Assembly (NCBI GenBank): GCA_050942895.1
Contig: JBMNOE010000003.1
Location: 124,001 to 188,000, forward strand
DNA length: 64,000 bases
Reading direction: 5' to 3'
Source of the DNA: JBNRMR01 sp050942895
GTDB taxonomy: Bacteria > Bacillota > Clostridia > Christensenellales > UBA1750
Each line of letters opens with the position of its first letter. Position 1 is the stretch's first letter. A program made the position numbers and the translations under genes. A model generated the notes under the pieces. The model saw only the letters and a program-made list of their open reading frames with translations. It had not been told where the DNA came from and did no database searches. This document shows, piece after piece, positions 9,392-17,011 of the stretch.

Positions 9392-10807
9392 ATGAGTATT
9401 ATTTCAAAAGTCGAATCGACCATTTATTCCCTTACTCCCGCACAGAATCTTGCTTTAAATCAGCAGTTCACGTGTTTTCATAAGCAATCCATGCAAATCC
9501 CTCTTTACATTATTGTTGATAAGCATATCGACTTTGATCTGATGAAAAAAGCCGTCAACATTGAAATTGAAAGAAATGACTGCCTCCGCTTGCGCTTTGT
9601 AAGAAGGAATATGAAAGTCAAACAATATTTCATTCCAAAATATTCAGTTGACGATATTCCTTTTTGCGACTTTTCAGAAAAAAGCGAAAGCGAAATGATG
9701 GAGTATTTAAGCCTCGATGCAAGAAATCCGCTGAAATTTATGAAAGGCGAGCTTTTCCGCGTCAAGTTTTTTCGCGGCACAGATGGAAGAAGCGGCATAT
9801 ATTTTAATGTCTGCCATTTGAACATGGATATATCGGCAATCATTATATTCTTTAAAGACTTGATTGACACATATATTGCACTTCAAGCCGGCGCGCCCAT
9901 GCCGGAGCCGCTTTTCCCATATGAGGAATATCTGAAAAGTCAGCTCTACGGGCCTGTAAACCAGAAAAAACTTGACAAAGGCGAAACGTTTCTCAAAGAG
10001 CTCTTTCAAACCGGAGGGCCATCGTTTTATGCCGGTATCGACGGTATGCGTCAGCTGAACAAACTGCGAGCGGCAAAAAGAGATCTCACTATAAGAAAAG
10101 TACCTGCATATGCGCCTTTTCATGATAAAAGCAAGAACTTAAAATTTCACATGGACGAGGAAACGACAGAGCGCATTACCGAGTTTTGCAGCAAAGCCGG
10201 AGCGCCGGTTCAAAGCCTGATTTATCTTGGAATGCGCACTCATCTTTCTAAAATCAACGAATTCACACCGGATGTAACGTTTTACATAAATATCAACAGA
10301 CGCGCAACCATTGCTGAAAAAAGAATGGGCGGCTGTCTTTTGCATTTGTTACCTTTGCGCACAATAATAAGCGAAGATGTGACTTTCAAGGAAGCGCTGT
10401 TGCAAGTGACAGATCTGTTTTTCAAACTTATCCGCCATAGTGACTTACCACCGAATCAGGTTTTTGATGTTTTAATGAAGGCTCAGAATCATGGATATGT
10501 CGATTCCACGGCGTCGATGCTGCTTTCCTGCTTCCCAGCAAATAGCTTAATACTGCCTGAAGGATGGAAATGTGAGCTGCGCGGGTGCAGTTCAGGTGTT
10601 TTTTCTTATTTTGCATATGGGCTTGTTGTACCAAACTTTTTAGCAGGGGGGATGGATTTTTACTACGAATACCGCACCCATAATTTTACTGAGAATGACA
10701 TTATAGAGCTGCATAAAAATGCTATGGAGATAATTAAAATAGGAATAGATAACCCCAATATCACAATAGGGGAGCTACTCCGCGGCAATTTGATATTCGC
10801 TGATTAG
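9392..10807 (+). CDS. condensation-domain (CAT-fold) acyltransferase-like protein
   Basis: A 471-residue free-standing protein resembling non-ribosomal peptide synthetase condensation domains and PapA/WES-type acyltransferases, which move an acyl group from a carrier thioester to an amine or alcohol. The HHxxxD active motif appears as CHLNMD (141-146): the second, catalytic His (H142) and the Asp (D146) are kept, while the first His is Cys. The N-terminal half (LTPAQNLALNQ, then IERNDCLRLRF) fits the family start; a clear DFGWG motif in the second half is not seen. GGGAGG lies about ten bases before the ATG. It follows the permease by 50 bases, so it is probably the last gene of the operon. 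Confidence 0.75.
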   Translation: MSIISKVESTIYSLTPAQNLALNQQFTCFHKQSMQIPLYIIVDKHIDFDLMKKAVNIEIERNDCLRLRFVRRNMKVKQYFIPKYSVDDIPFCDFSEKSESEMMEYLSLDARNPLKFMKGELFRVKFFRGTDGRSGIYFNVCHLNMDISAIIIFFKDLIDTYIALQAGAPMPEPLFPYEEYLKSQLYGPVNQKKLDKGETFLKELFQTGGPSFYAGIDGMRQLNKLRAAKRDLTIRKVPAYAPFHDKSKNLKFHMDEETTERITEFCSKAGAPVQSLIYLGMRTHLSKINEFTPDVTFYININRRATIAEKRMGGCLLHLLPLRTIISEDVTFKEALLQVTDLFFKLIRHSDLPPNQVFDVLMKAQNHGYVDSTASMLLSCFPANSLILPEGWKCELRGCSSGVFSYFAYGLVVPNFLAGGMDFYYEYRTHNFTENDIIELHKNAMEIIKIGIDNPNITIGELLRGNLIFAD

Positions 10808-10836
10808 TAAAATCAGCAAAGTCGGTTTGCGGGCGC

Positions 10837-10864
10837 TTGCAAATAATAAAGAATCTGTTATAAT
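10837..10864 (+). promoter_or_regulatory. promoter of the T-box/Nudix/pheST operon
   Basis: TTGCAA at 10837-10842 and TATAAT at 10859-10864 with 16 bases between. The T-box leader begins right after it. Confidence 0.7.
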
Positions 10865-10869
10865 GAAAA

Positions 10870-11190
10870 GAAATATGGCTGTGAAGCGGTCAAGTAGCGC
10901 CAGTCTCTGCTTTAAAAGAGAGCCTTGCCACCGGTTGAAAGCGGGCAAAGCATGCTGGTTGTGAATTTTCGCCGTGGAGCTGCGCCTCCCAAGTGCTTTT
11001 ATTGTCTGACGGTGCATGAGTAAGGGGCGACGTTTAGCCTGCGTTAAGGGCTTCGAGTGCGGTTTTGCTGTTTTATTATTTTTTGACTTTGTGTTAAAAA
11101 CATAGCAAGGCCGAAGCTGGGTGGTACCGCGAAGCAATGTTTTGAGCTGACTTCGTCCCTGTTGGGATGGAGTCAGTTTTAATTTTATTT
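10870..11190 (+). promoter_or_regulatory. T-box leader, probably tRNA-Phe responsive
   Basis: The leader carries the T-box core GGTGGTACCGCG (about 11120-11131), which pairs with the uncharged tRNA end to form the antiterminator. The competing terminator is CTGACT...GTCCC/GGGA...AGTCAG with a T-rich tail (11147-11186). In the stem I region, a GTGAATTTTCGCC segment near 10970 could present a UUC (Phe) specifier, consistent with pheS and pheT downstream. Specifier identity is inferred from the downstream genes and this codon, not from a computed fold. Confidence 0.88.
11146..11186 (+). terminator. T-box regulated terminator
   Basis: A strong hairpin (CTGACT pairing with AGTCAG, GTCCC with GGGA.) followed by TTTTAATTTTATTT just before the Nudix ribosome site. 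It is expected to form when tRNA-Phe is charged. Confidence 0.8.
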
Positions 11191-11210
11191 CGGGGAGGAG
11201 AGAGATAAAA

Positions 11211-11654
11211 GTGGGGAAAAGCGTGAGGGTAAGCGCCAAGGCGATCATAATCGAGGATGGTAAGCTGTTGATGCTGAAATATGATTTTCCCGACGACATT
11301 TTGTATGACCTTCCCGGCGGCGGGCAGAACCACGGCGAAACCTTGACCGAGGCTTTAAAGCGTGAATGCCGCGAGGAGATCGGCGCTGAAGTCCAGGTGG
11401 GTGACATACTGTTTGTCCACGATTTCATAGCGGCGAAACATCCCCAACTTAAAGACAAGAGCGTTCACGGGCTGAAGATTGAGTTTGAATGCAGGCTGCT
11501 CTCGCCCATAGACATGGCCGCAAAGGGCGATGACTACCAACTGAGCATCGAATGGCTGCCGATAGACCGCCTTAATGAATATCCGGTGCATCCCTCAATG
11601 CTGCCCCAAGCGCTGAAAAAACGCGACAGGATTTACATCGGCGAGTCATTTTAG
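11211..11654 (+). CDS. Nudix hydrolase
   Basis: A 147-residue Nudix protein. The Nudix box runs from G37 to G58 and has all key residues (E43, R51, E52, E55, E56), so it should bind metal and hydrolyse a nucleoside diphosphate linked to another group. The substrate is not evident. The start is GTG with a GGGGAGGAG ribosome site. Lying between the T-box terminator and pheS, it should be induced by phenylalanine starvation along with the synthetase. About 160 bases separate it from pheS, partly filled by a dispersed repeat. Confidence 0.9.
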   Translation: MGKSVRVSAKAIIIEDGKLLMLKYDFPDDILYDLPGGGQNHGETLTEALKRECREEIGAEVQVGDILFVHDFIAAKHPQLKDKSVHGLKIEFECRLLSPIDMAAKGDDYQLSIEWLPIDRLNEYPVHPSMLPQALKKRDRIYIGESF

Positions 11655-11682
11655 CAGGGGCATGTGTGAATGACGCAGGGTT

Positions 11683-11790
11683 TCACCCCGCACCCCACAA
11701 GGGATTCTCCCTTGACCCTTTTCATAATATATAAAGTTTTGTTCAAGCTTTTTTAAAGCTTGCAGGGCTTGGGGCGGCGCCCCATAAACA
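11683..11790 (-). repeat. dispersed structured repeat, variant copy between Nudix gene and pheS
   Basis: Contains the repeat core (AAGGGAGAATCCCTT in reverse) joined to a segment reading, in reverse, GGGGCGCCGCCCCAAGCCC and then GCAAGCTT. The same two-part arrangement occurs at 35815-35926 in the opposite orientation. It lies inside the T-box operon transcript. Confidence 0.75.
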
Positions 11791-11817
11791 AGAAAACCAC
11801 AAATTCGGAGGTAAGAA

Positions 11818-12840
11818 ATGCGTGAAAGATTAGAAGGAATAAAGGAGAATGCGCTAAGAGAGCTTGAGGCCTGCGCCGACTCCGCGGCCATCGATGCGCT
11901 AAAAGTGCGCTTCCTGGGCAAAAAGGGCGAGCTTACGGCGCTTTTGCGCTCGATGGGCAGCGTAGCTCCGGAGGAAAGGCCGAGGGTCGGCCAGATGATA
12001 AACGATGTGCGTTCGCAGATCGAGGAGCGAGTGGCCGAGAAGCTGGAGGCTCTGCTGGCCGATGAAAGAAACAAAAAGCTGCTTGAGGAAGCCATCGATA
12101 TAACGCTGCCGGGCAAGAAAATGGAAAGGGGAGCCATGCACCCGACTGTATCCGTGCAAAAACGGATAATGGATATATTCGTGGGCATGGGTTTTACCGT
12201 TACCGATGGGCCTGAAATTGAGCTGGACAGGTATAACTTCGAGCTGATGAACATGCCCAAAAACCACCCCGCCAGAGACGCCCAGGACACCTTCTATTTC
12301 AGCGAAAGCATACTGCTGAGGACTCATACCTCGCCCGTTCAGGCCAGGACAATGCTCTCGCAGAAGCCGCCGATAAGAATCATCTGCCCGGGCAGAGTCT
12401 ACAGGGCCGACGAGGTGGACGCCACTCACTCGCCGGTTTTCCACCAGATAGAGGGCCTTGTGATCGATAAGGGCATCACGATGGCGAATCTGAAGGGCAC
12501 GCTGGATGTTTTTGCCCAGCAGCTTTACGGCGACGGCATCATAACCCGCTTCAGGCCGTCCTTCTTCCCGTTTACTGAGCCTTCCGCCGAGGTGGACGTG
12601 CGCTGCGCCGCCTGCCGCGGCAAGGGCTGCAGGATATGCAAGGGCACAGGCTGGCTGGAGATCCTGGGGGCGGGAATGGTGGACCCGCATGTGCTCGAAA
12701 TGTGCGGCATTGACCCCGATATCTACACAGGATTTGCCTTCGGCATGGGCACAGAAAGAGTGACGATGCTGAAATATAACATATCGGACATGAGGCTGCT
12801 CTATGAAAACGACAAGCGTTTTTTAGATCAGTTTAAGTAG
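11818..12840 (+). CDS. pheS: phenylalanyl-tRNA synthetase alpha subunit
   Basis: A 340-residue class II synthetase subunit that forms an alpha2beta2 enzyme with PheT and charges tRNA-Phe. An N-terminal coiled coil (about 1-85) is followed by the catalytic domain. Motif 2 is seen around FHQIEGLVID and motif 3 at GFAFGMGTERVTML. The Cys-rich CAACRGKGCRICKGTGW insert is common in bacterial PheS. CGGAGG lies eight bases before the ATG. Length is normal, and it is 28 bases ahead of pheT. Confidence 0.98.
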   Translation: MRERLEGIKENALRELEACADSAAIDALKVRFLGKKGELTALLRSMGSVAPEERPRVGQMINDVRSQIEERVAEKLEALLADERNKKLLEEAIDITLPGKKMERGAMHPTVSVQKRIMDIFVGMGFTVTDGPEIELDRYNFELMNMPKNHPARDAQDTFYFSESILLRTHTSPVQARTMLSQKPPIRIICPGRVYRADEVDATHSPVFHQIEGLVIDKGITMANLKGTLDVFAQQLYGDGIITRFRPSFFPFTEPSAEVDVRCAACRGKGCRICKGTGWLEILGAGMVDPHVLEMCGIDPDIYTGFAFGMGTERVTMLKYNISDMRLLYENDKRFLDQFK

Positions 12841-12868
12841 ATTAACGGGAGAAAAAGGAGGAAAAGAA

Positions 12869-15265
12869 ATGCTTGCACCCCTTAGTTGGTTAAAAAAATA
12901 CGTTGATATAGACATCCCTGTGGACGAGTTCATCAAAAAAATGATTATGTCCGGCCTGGCTGTGGAGGGCTACGAGGAAGTTGCCCCCGACATCAGCGGC
13001 GTGATTGTGGGGAAAATTCTCTCCGTTGAAAAGCACACCAATGCCGATAGCCTTACAATTTGCAGGACTGATATCGGCGGGAAAACTTTGCAGATATGCA
13101 CCGCAGCGCCTAATGTGTTTGAAGGCGCTCTGGTTCCGGTGGCTGTCAGCGGCGCAACTTTGTCCGATGGCCTTAAAATCAAGAGCACAAAGATGAGGGG
13201 AGAGGTCTCCGAGGGCATGTTCTGCTCATATCAGGAGCTGGGCATGAGCCACGACATGTACCCATCAGCCTGCGAGGATGGCATCCTTATCTTTGAGGAG
13301 GATTATCCTTTGGGAACGGATGTGAAGGGCATATTCGGCCTGGATGATGTCGTTATAGACTTTGAAATACTCGCAAACAGACCCGATTGCCAGAGCATAA
13401 TCGGCATCGCACGGGAGATTTCCGCCATTTTAAACATCCCGATGAAAAAAGCTTACGAAAAAGCAGGGGAGGGCAGCGGAAGCCTTCACGAGCGTATCTC
13501 CGTCACCGTTGAAAATGAGGAACTTTGCCCCAGGTTTTGCGGACGAATGGTGAAAAATGTGAAGATCGGCCCTTCGCCCATGTGGATGAGGAGCGCCCTG
13601 AACGCGGTGGGCATCCGCCCGATAAACAATATCGTGGATATCACCAACTATGTGATGACCGAGTACGGCCAGCCAATGCACGCATATGATATGAAGGACA
13701 TCCGCGGCGGCAGGATAATCGTCAGAAACGCAAGGCCCGGGGAGATCATGCGCAGCCTGGACGGCAAGGATCGCATTCTGGATGAAAACATGCTGGTGAT
13801 CGCCGACGGCGAAGGCCCCACGGGTATCGCCGGGGTTATGGGCGGCGAATTCAGCGAGATAAAGGCCGAAACGACGGAGATTTTCTTCGAGGCGGCCTCC
13901 TTCGCATTTGAATCCGTTCGGGTGACGGCAAGAAAGCTGGGCATGAGGACGGCCTCGTCATCCCTCTTTGAAAAGGGAGTGAACGCTGCAGTGACCGGCG
14001 CTGCGATGGGGCGGGCTCTTGAGCTGGTTCAGGCGCTTGGCTGCGGCGAGGTGGTTGGTGGCGAGATCGACATTTACAATAATCCTGAAAATAATCCGCA
14101 GGTGGTTTCGCCGGTGGATAGGCTTAAGACCCTCATGGGCGTGGACGTTTCAACGGAGGAAATGATAAGCGCCCTTGAAAGGCTTGATATCAAGTCCCGG
14201 GTGGAGGGCGATAACATTGTGAGCGTTGCTCCCCCTTACAGAAATGATATCCAGTGCGCCGCCGACATTTCAGAGGAAATTTTGCGCATGGTGGGCTATG
14301 ATAAGATACCCTCGACGCTGATGGAGGGTGAAACCGTTTCCGGCAGCATCGGCGAAACACATGCGCTGGAATATGGCCTGCGGGAGATACTCATGGGCGC
14401 GGGCTACACCGAAGCCATGACATATTCTTTCGTCAGTCCGAAGGTGTTTAGTTCAATCCTCCTGGGAGAAAGCGATTTCAGAAGGGGAGGGGCGAGGCTT
14501 TTAAACCCCCTGGGCGAGGATTATTCGGTGATGAGAACCACACTTGTTCCCAGCATGCTACAGACCATTTCAAACAACTACAGCCGCAAGATTCCTTCCT
14601 GCAGGATGTTTGAAATTGCGCCGGTCTTCCTGCCGAAACAGCTTCCGCTCACGGAGCTTGTAAACGAAGAAAAGCACCTGATGATGGCCGCCTACGGCCC
14701 CGGCGAGGATTTCTTTTCACTCAAAGGCGTTTGCGACATGCTGCTTGATCAGCACGGCATAAAAGCCGACTACATAAGGGTCGATGCGGCCTGCGAGCCC
14801 TATCTTCACCCTGGCAGATCTGCGCAGATCGTAAGCGGCGAAAAGGTGATCGGCATTATCGGCCAGTTGCACCCTGATACATGCGATAATTACAAAATCG
14901 GTGTAACTGTAATTGCGGATTTAAACATTGAGCAGATAAAAGCTTTGGCAAATTATCTCACCGAAGCGAAGGCGCCGCCAAGATTCCCGGCGGTGATCAG
15001 GGACGTGGCGCTCATAATGGATGAAGACCAACTTGTGGGCAAATGCATGGAAACCATCGCCAAGGCATGCGGAAAACTCCTTGATGGCGTAAGTGTGTTT
15101 GACATCTATAAGGGCAAGGGCGTGCCGGAGGGCAAGAAGTCGGTTGCATTCTCCTATTCGCTGAGAGCTCCCGACCGTACTCTTACGGAGGATGAGATCA
15201 CCCGTGTGTTCAAAAAAGTGCTTGATAGCTGCGAAAAGCAGCATGGCGCCATTCTGCGCAGCTAA
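12869..15265 (+). CDS. pheT: phenylalanyl-tRNA synthetase beta subunit
   Basis: 798 residues, the usual length. An EMAP/OB-like tRNA-binding domain (about 40-150) is followed by the B3/B4 editing domain, B5, the catalytic-like core and a C-terminal ferredoxin-fold anticodon-binding domain (from about 700). Recognisable segments include ILANRPDCQSIIGIAREI and FEIAPVF. The ribosome site AAGGAGG precedes the ATG. It is last gene of the T-box operon and is followed by a terminator. Confidence 0.98.
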   Translation: MLAPLSWLKKYVDIDIPVDEFIKKMIMSGLAVEGYEEVAPDISGVIVGKILSVEKHTNADSLTICRTDIGGKTLQICTAAPNVFEGALVPVAVSGATLSDGLKIKSTKMRGEVSEGMFCSYQELGMSHDMYPSACEDGILIFEEDYPLGTDVKGIFGLDDVVIDFEILANRPDCQSIIGIAREISAILNIPMKKAYEKAGEGSGSLHERISVTVENEELCPRFCGRMVKNVKIGPSPMWMRSALNAVGIRPINNIVDITNYVMTEYGQPMHAYDMKDIRGGRIIVRNARPGEIMRSLDGKDRILDENMLVIADGEGPTGIAGVMGGEFSEIKAETTEIFFEAASFAFESVRVTARKLGMRTASSSLFEKGVNAAVTGAAMGRALELVQALGCGEVVGGEIDIYNNPENNPQVVSPVDRLKTLMGVDVSTEEMISALERLDIKSRVEGDNIVSVAPPYRNDIQCAADISEEILRMVGYDKIPSTLMEGETVSGSIGETHALEYGLREILMGAGYTEAMTYSFVSPKVFSSILLGESDFRRGGARLLNPLGEDYSVMRTTLVPSMLQTISNNYSRKIPSCRMFEIAPVFLPKQLPLTELVNEEKHLMMAAYGPGEDFFSLKGVCDMLLDQHGIKADYIRVDAACEPYLHPGRSAQIVSGEKVIGIIGQLHPDTCDNYKIGVTVIADLNIEQIKALANYLTEAKAPPRFPAVIRDVALIMDEDQLVGKCMETIAKACGKLLDGVSVFDIYKGKGVPEGKKSVAFSYSLRAPDRTLTEDEITRVFKKVLDSCEKQHGAILRS

Positions 15266-15292
15266 TCCCATGTAGTAAGCTAAAAAACAGAA

Positions 15293-15326
15293 AAGACGCT
15301 GAGGTTTTGCACCTAAGCGTCTTTTT
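15293..15326 (+). terminator. terminator between pheT and the recombinase gene
   Basis: AAGACGCT pairs with AGCGTCTT, with AGGT/ACCT pairing inside, then TTTTTA. The A-rich run on the other side allows it to serve the convergent recombinase gene as well. Confidence 0.9.
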
Positions 15327-15359
15327 ATCTTCTTTATATCTCTATAATGAGATGAAAAA

Positions 15360-16430
15360 TTAATCGTCGCGAAGCTTAATTTTCCTTGAAACCGCACGGC
15401 GGTTTTCGTCCGACTGGGCGGCATAGTGCTTACGAGTGGTATTGACGTCGCTATGGCCAAGGACATCGGCCACCAGATATATGTCCTCGGTCTCATTGTA
15501 AAGCTGTGTGCCAAAGGTTGAGCGCAGTTTATGGGGTGAAATCTTCTTTAGAGGAGTCGCGTGTTGGGCGAACTTTTTCACCAAATTTTCGATGCTCCTG
15601 GCAGTCATGCGCCTGTTTTGCAGGGACAAAAACAAGGCATTCTCGTGGCCGGTTTCGGCTTTGGCCTTTTTCCGCTGGTCATAATAGGCTGAAACTGCCC
15701 TGAAAACCTCGTCGCCAAAATACAGCAGAACAACGTCGCCACCCTTGCGAGTTACACGGAAACTGTAATCGTCGAAGTCAAAATCGCCCAAATTCAGGCC
15801 GACGCACTCACTAACACGAATGCCTGTACCCAGAAGCAAAGTCAATATAGCCAGATCGCGCACCTTCGTTTTTGCATGATATTTCTTCTCTCGTTCTGTC
15901 AAACAATCACCGTTTTCGACAAAATTCAACAATCTTGTGACCTCGTTGGGCTCCAGGCGAACAATCTGCTTTGATAAGCGCCTGGGCGAATCCACCAAGG
16001 CCGCTGGATTGTTTTCAATAGACCCACGCTTGAGGAAGTATTTGAAAAAAGAGCGCAGACATGAAAGCTTCCGCTCCTTGCCGGCTTCGCCATTATCCCT
16101 TGTATATCCATTTTCATTAATATAGTAAGTGGTATAGCTTAAGAATTGCTCAATTTGAAAAGGACTCAGCGAACCGATATCGTCGAGTGAAAAACTGCTC
16201 ATTGAATAATCTTTAAACTTTCCATCTTCTTCGATCAAATAATTGAAAAAAACTTTGAGGTCGTGGGCGTAGTTGAGCCGGGTTAAAATAGAAGTGGATG
16301 ACTCGATGCCGACAAAAAAATGCTGGCAAAAATCCGGAAGCTCTTTTATGAGCTTACGAAGCCTGGAAAGGCGCGCCTTATCTAAGGCCTGTAAAGTTGG
16401 AGCAGATTTGTTTTTTTGAGTAATATCCAT
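15360..16430 (-). CDS. tyrosine site-specific recombinase, Xer-like
   Basis: A 356-residue integrase-family recombinase: N-terminal SAM-like DNA-binding domain (about 35-150) and C-terminal catalytic domain. All catalytic residues are present: R205 (GTGIRVSE), K229, H300 and R303 (SPHKLRST), H326 (LGHSD) and the nucleophile Y336. No phage or island genes surround it, which fits a chromosomal Xer-type or regulatory recombinase better than a mobile-element integrase. It is not clearly XerC or XerD. Its promoter overlaps a perfect inverted repeat with a six-base centre, described separately. Confidence 0.88.
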   Translation of the reverse strand: MDITQKNKSAPTLQALDKARLSRLRKLIKELPDFCQHFFVGIESSTSILTRLNYAHDLKVFFNYLIEEDGKFKDYSMSSFSLDDIGSLSPFQIEQFLSYTTYYINENGYTRDNGEAGKERKLSCLRSFFKYFLKRGSIENNPAALVDSPRRLSKQIVRLEPNEVTRLLNFVENGDCLTEREKKYHAKTKVRDLAILTLLLGTGIRVSECVGLNLGDFDFDDYSFRVTRKGGDVVLLYFGDEVFRAVSAYYDQRKKAKAETGHENALFLSLQNRRMTARSIENLVKKFAQHATPLKKISPHKLRSTFGTQLYNETEDIYLVADVLGHSDVNTTRKHYAAQSDENRRAVSRKIKLRDD

Positions 16431-16452
16431 AATAACACCCTAAAATCAGCAC

Positions 16453-16486
16453 AACTATTCGTAAAAGCTGTCTTTTACGAATAGTT
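16453..16486. repeat. perfect 14-6-14 inverted repeat (operator or Xer-type core site)
   Basis: The arms AACTATTCGTAAAA and TTTTACGAATAGTT are exact reverse complements separated by GCTGTC. It covers the last four bases of the recombinase -10 box and the expected transcription start, ending 22 bases before the start codon. The geometry matches both a repressor operator and a tyrosine-recombinase core (two 11-base or longer arms with a 6-base spacer, as in dif sites). Confidence 0.85.
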
Positions 16487-16511
16487 TACTATGTCTCACA
16501 GTGTTTGTCAA
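16483..16511 (-). promoter_or_regulatory. sigma-A promoter of the recombinase gene
   Basis: On the minus strand, TTGACA (16511-16506) and TAAACT (16488-16483) are 17 bases apart. The -35 box lies just outside, and the -10 box partly inside, the inverted repeat. The promoter also sits just before the end of rnhA. Confidence 0.75.
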
Positions 16512-16516
16512 GACTA

Positions 16517-17011
16517 TTATTTTCTTTCAATCCCCTGTTCTTGGACATTTTTTATTTTGTTTATTGCCTCTTTTGCCAAGATGTCGCAACGTTCATTCTT
16601 GACATCATCCGAATGTCCGCGCACTTTTATCCATGTGATATCGTGCTTTTGCGAAAGATCCCATAGACGCTCCCAAAGATCCACATTCATCGCGGGTTTA
16701 CCGTCGGCCTTGTTCCAGTCATTTCTTCGCCAGGTGTTAATCCATCTTTTTATGAAGGAATCAATCAAGTAGGCGCTGTCGGAATAAAGCTTCACACTGC
16801 AAGGCTCTTTTAGGGCGCTCAGGCCTTCTATCGCGGCCAAAAGCTCCATGCGATTGTTTGTGGTTTCCGGACAAAAGCCGGAAAGCTCCTTCTCCACTCC
16901 CCTATATTCGAGTATTGCTGCCCACCCTCCCGGTCCGGGATTTCCTGAGCAGGCGCCATCAGTATATATAGTTACATTTTTTATGTAATTACTATGCTTT
17001 TTCACCGTCAT
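16517..17011 (-). CDS. rnhA: ribonuclease HI
   Basis: A 164-residue RNase HI that cuts the RNA strand of RNA-DNA hybrids. The metal-binding residues are all visible: D18 (YTDGACSGNPGPGGW), E56 (NNRMELLAA), D78 (YSDSAYL) and D143 (NERCDILA), plus the mobile H133 (VRGHSD). The basic handle region NTWRRNDWNKADG is present. Its start overlaps the proC stop codon by a few bases, so the two genes are coupled. Confidence 0.97.
   Translation of the reverse strand: MTVKKHSNYIKNVTIYTDGACSGNPGPGGWAAILEYRGVEKELSGFCPETTNNRMELLAAIEGLSALKEPCSVKLYSDSAYLIDSFIKRWINTWRRNDWNKADGKPAMNVDLWERLWDLSQKHDITWIKVRGHSDDVKNERCDILAKEAINKIKNVQEQGIERK

Noticed and set aside
10800..10835. Attachment site matching the end of tRNA(CAT) at the far side of the ligase operon
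   Set aside because: No copy of the tRNA 3' sequence was found there; only a short GCTGATT/AATCAGC hairpin without a T run.
11899..12690. 263-codon frame opposite pheS
   Set aside because: A shadow of the strongly conserved pheS gene; its translation resembles no protein family.
15360..16430. Integrase of a prophage or integrative element
   Set aside because: No phage, conjugation or excision genes, and neighbours on both sides are housekeeping genes.
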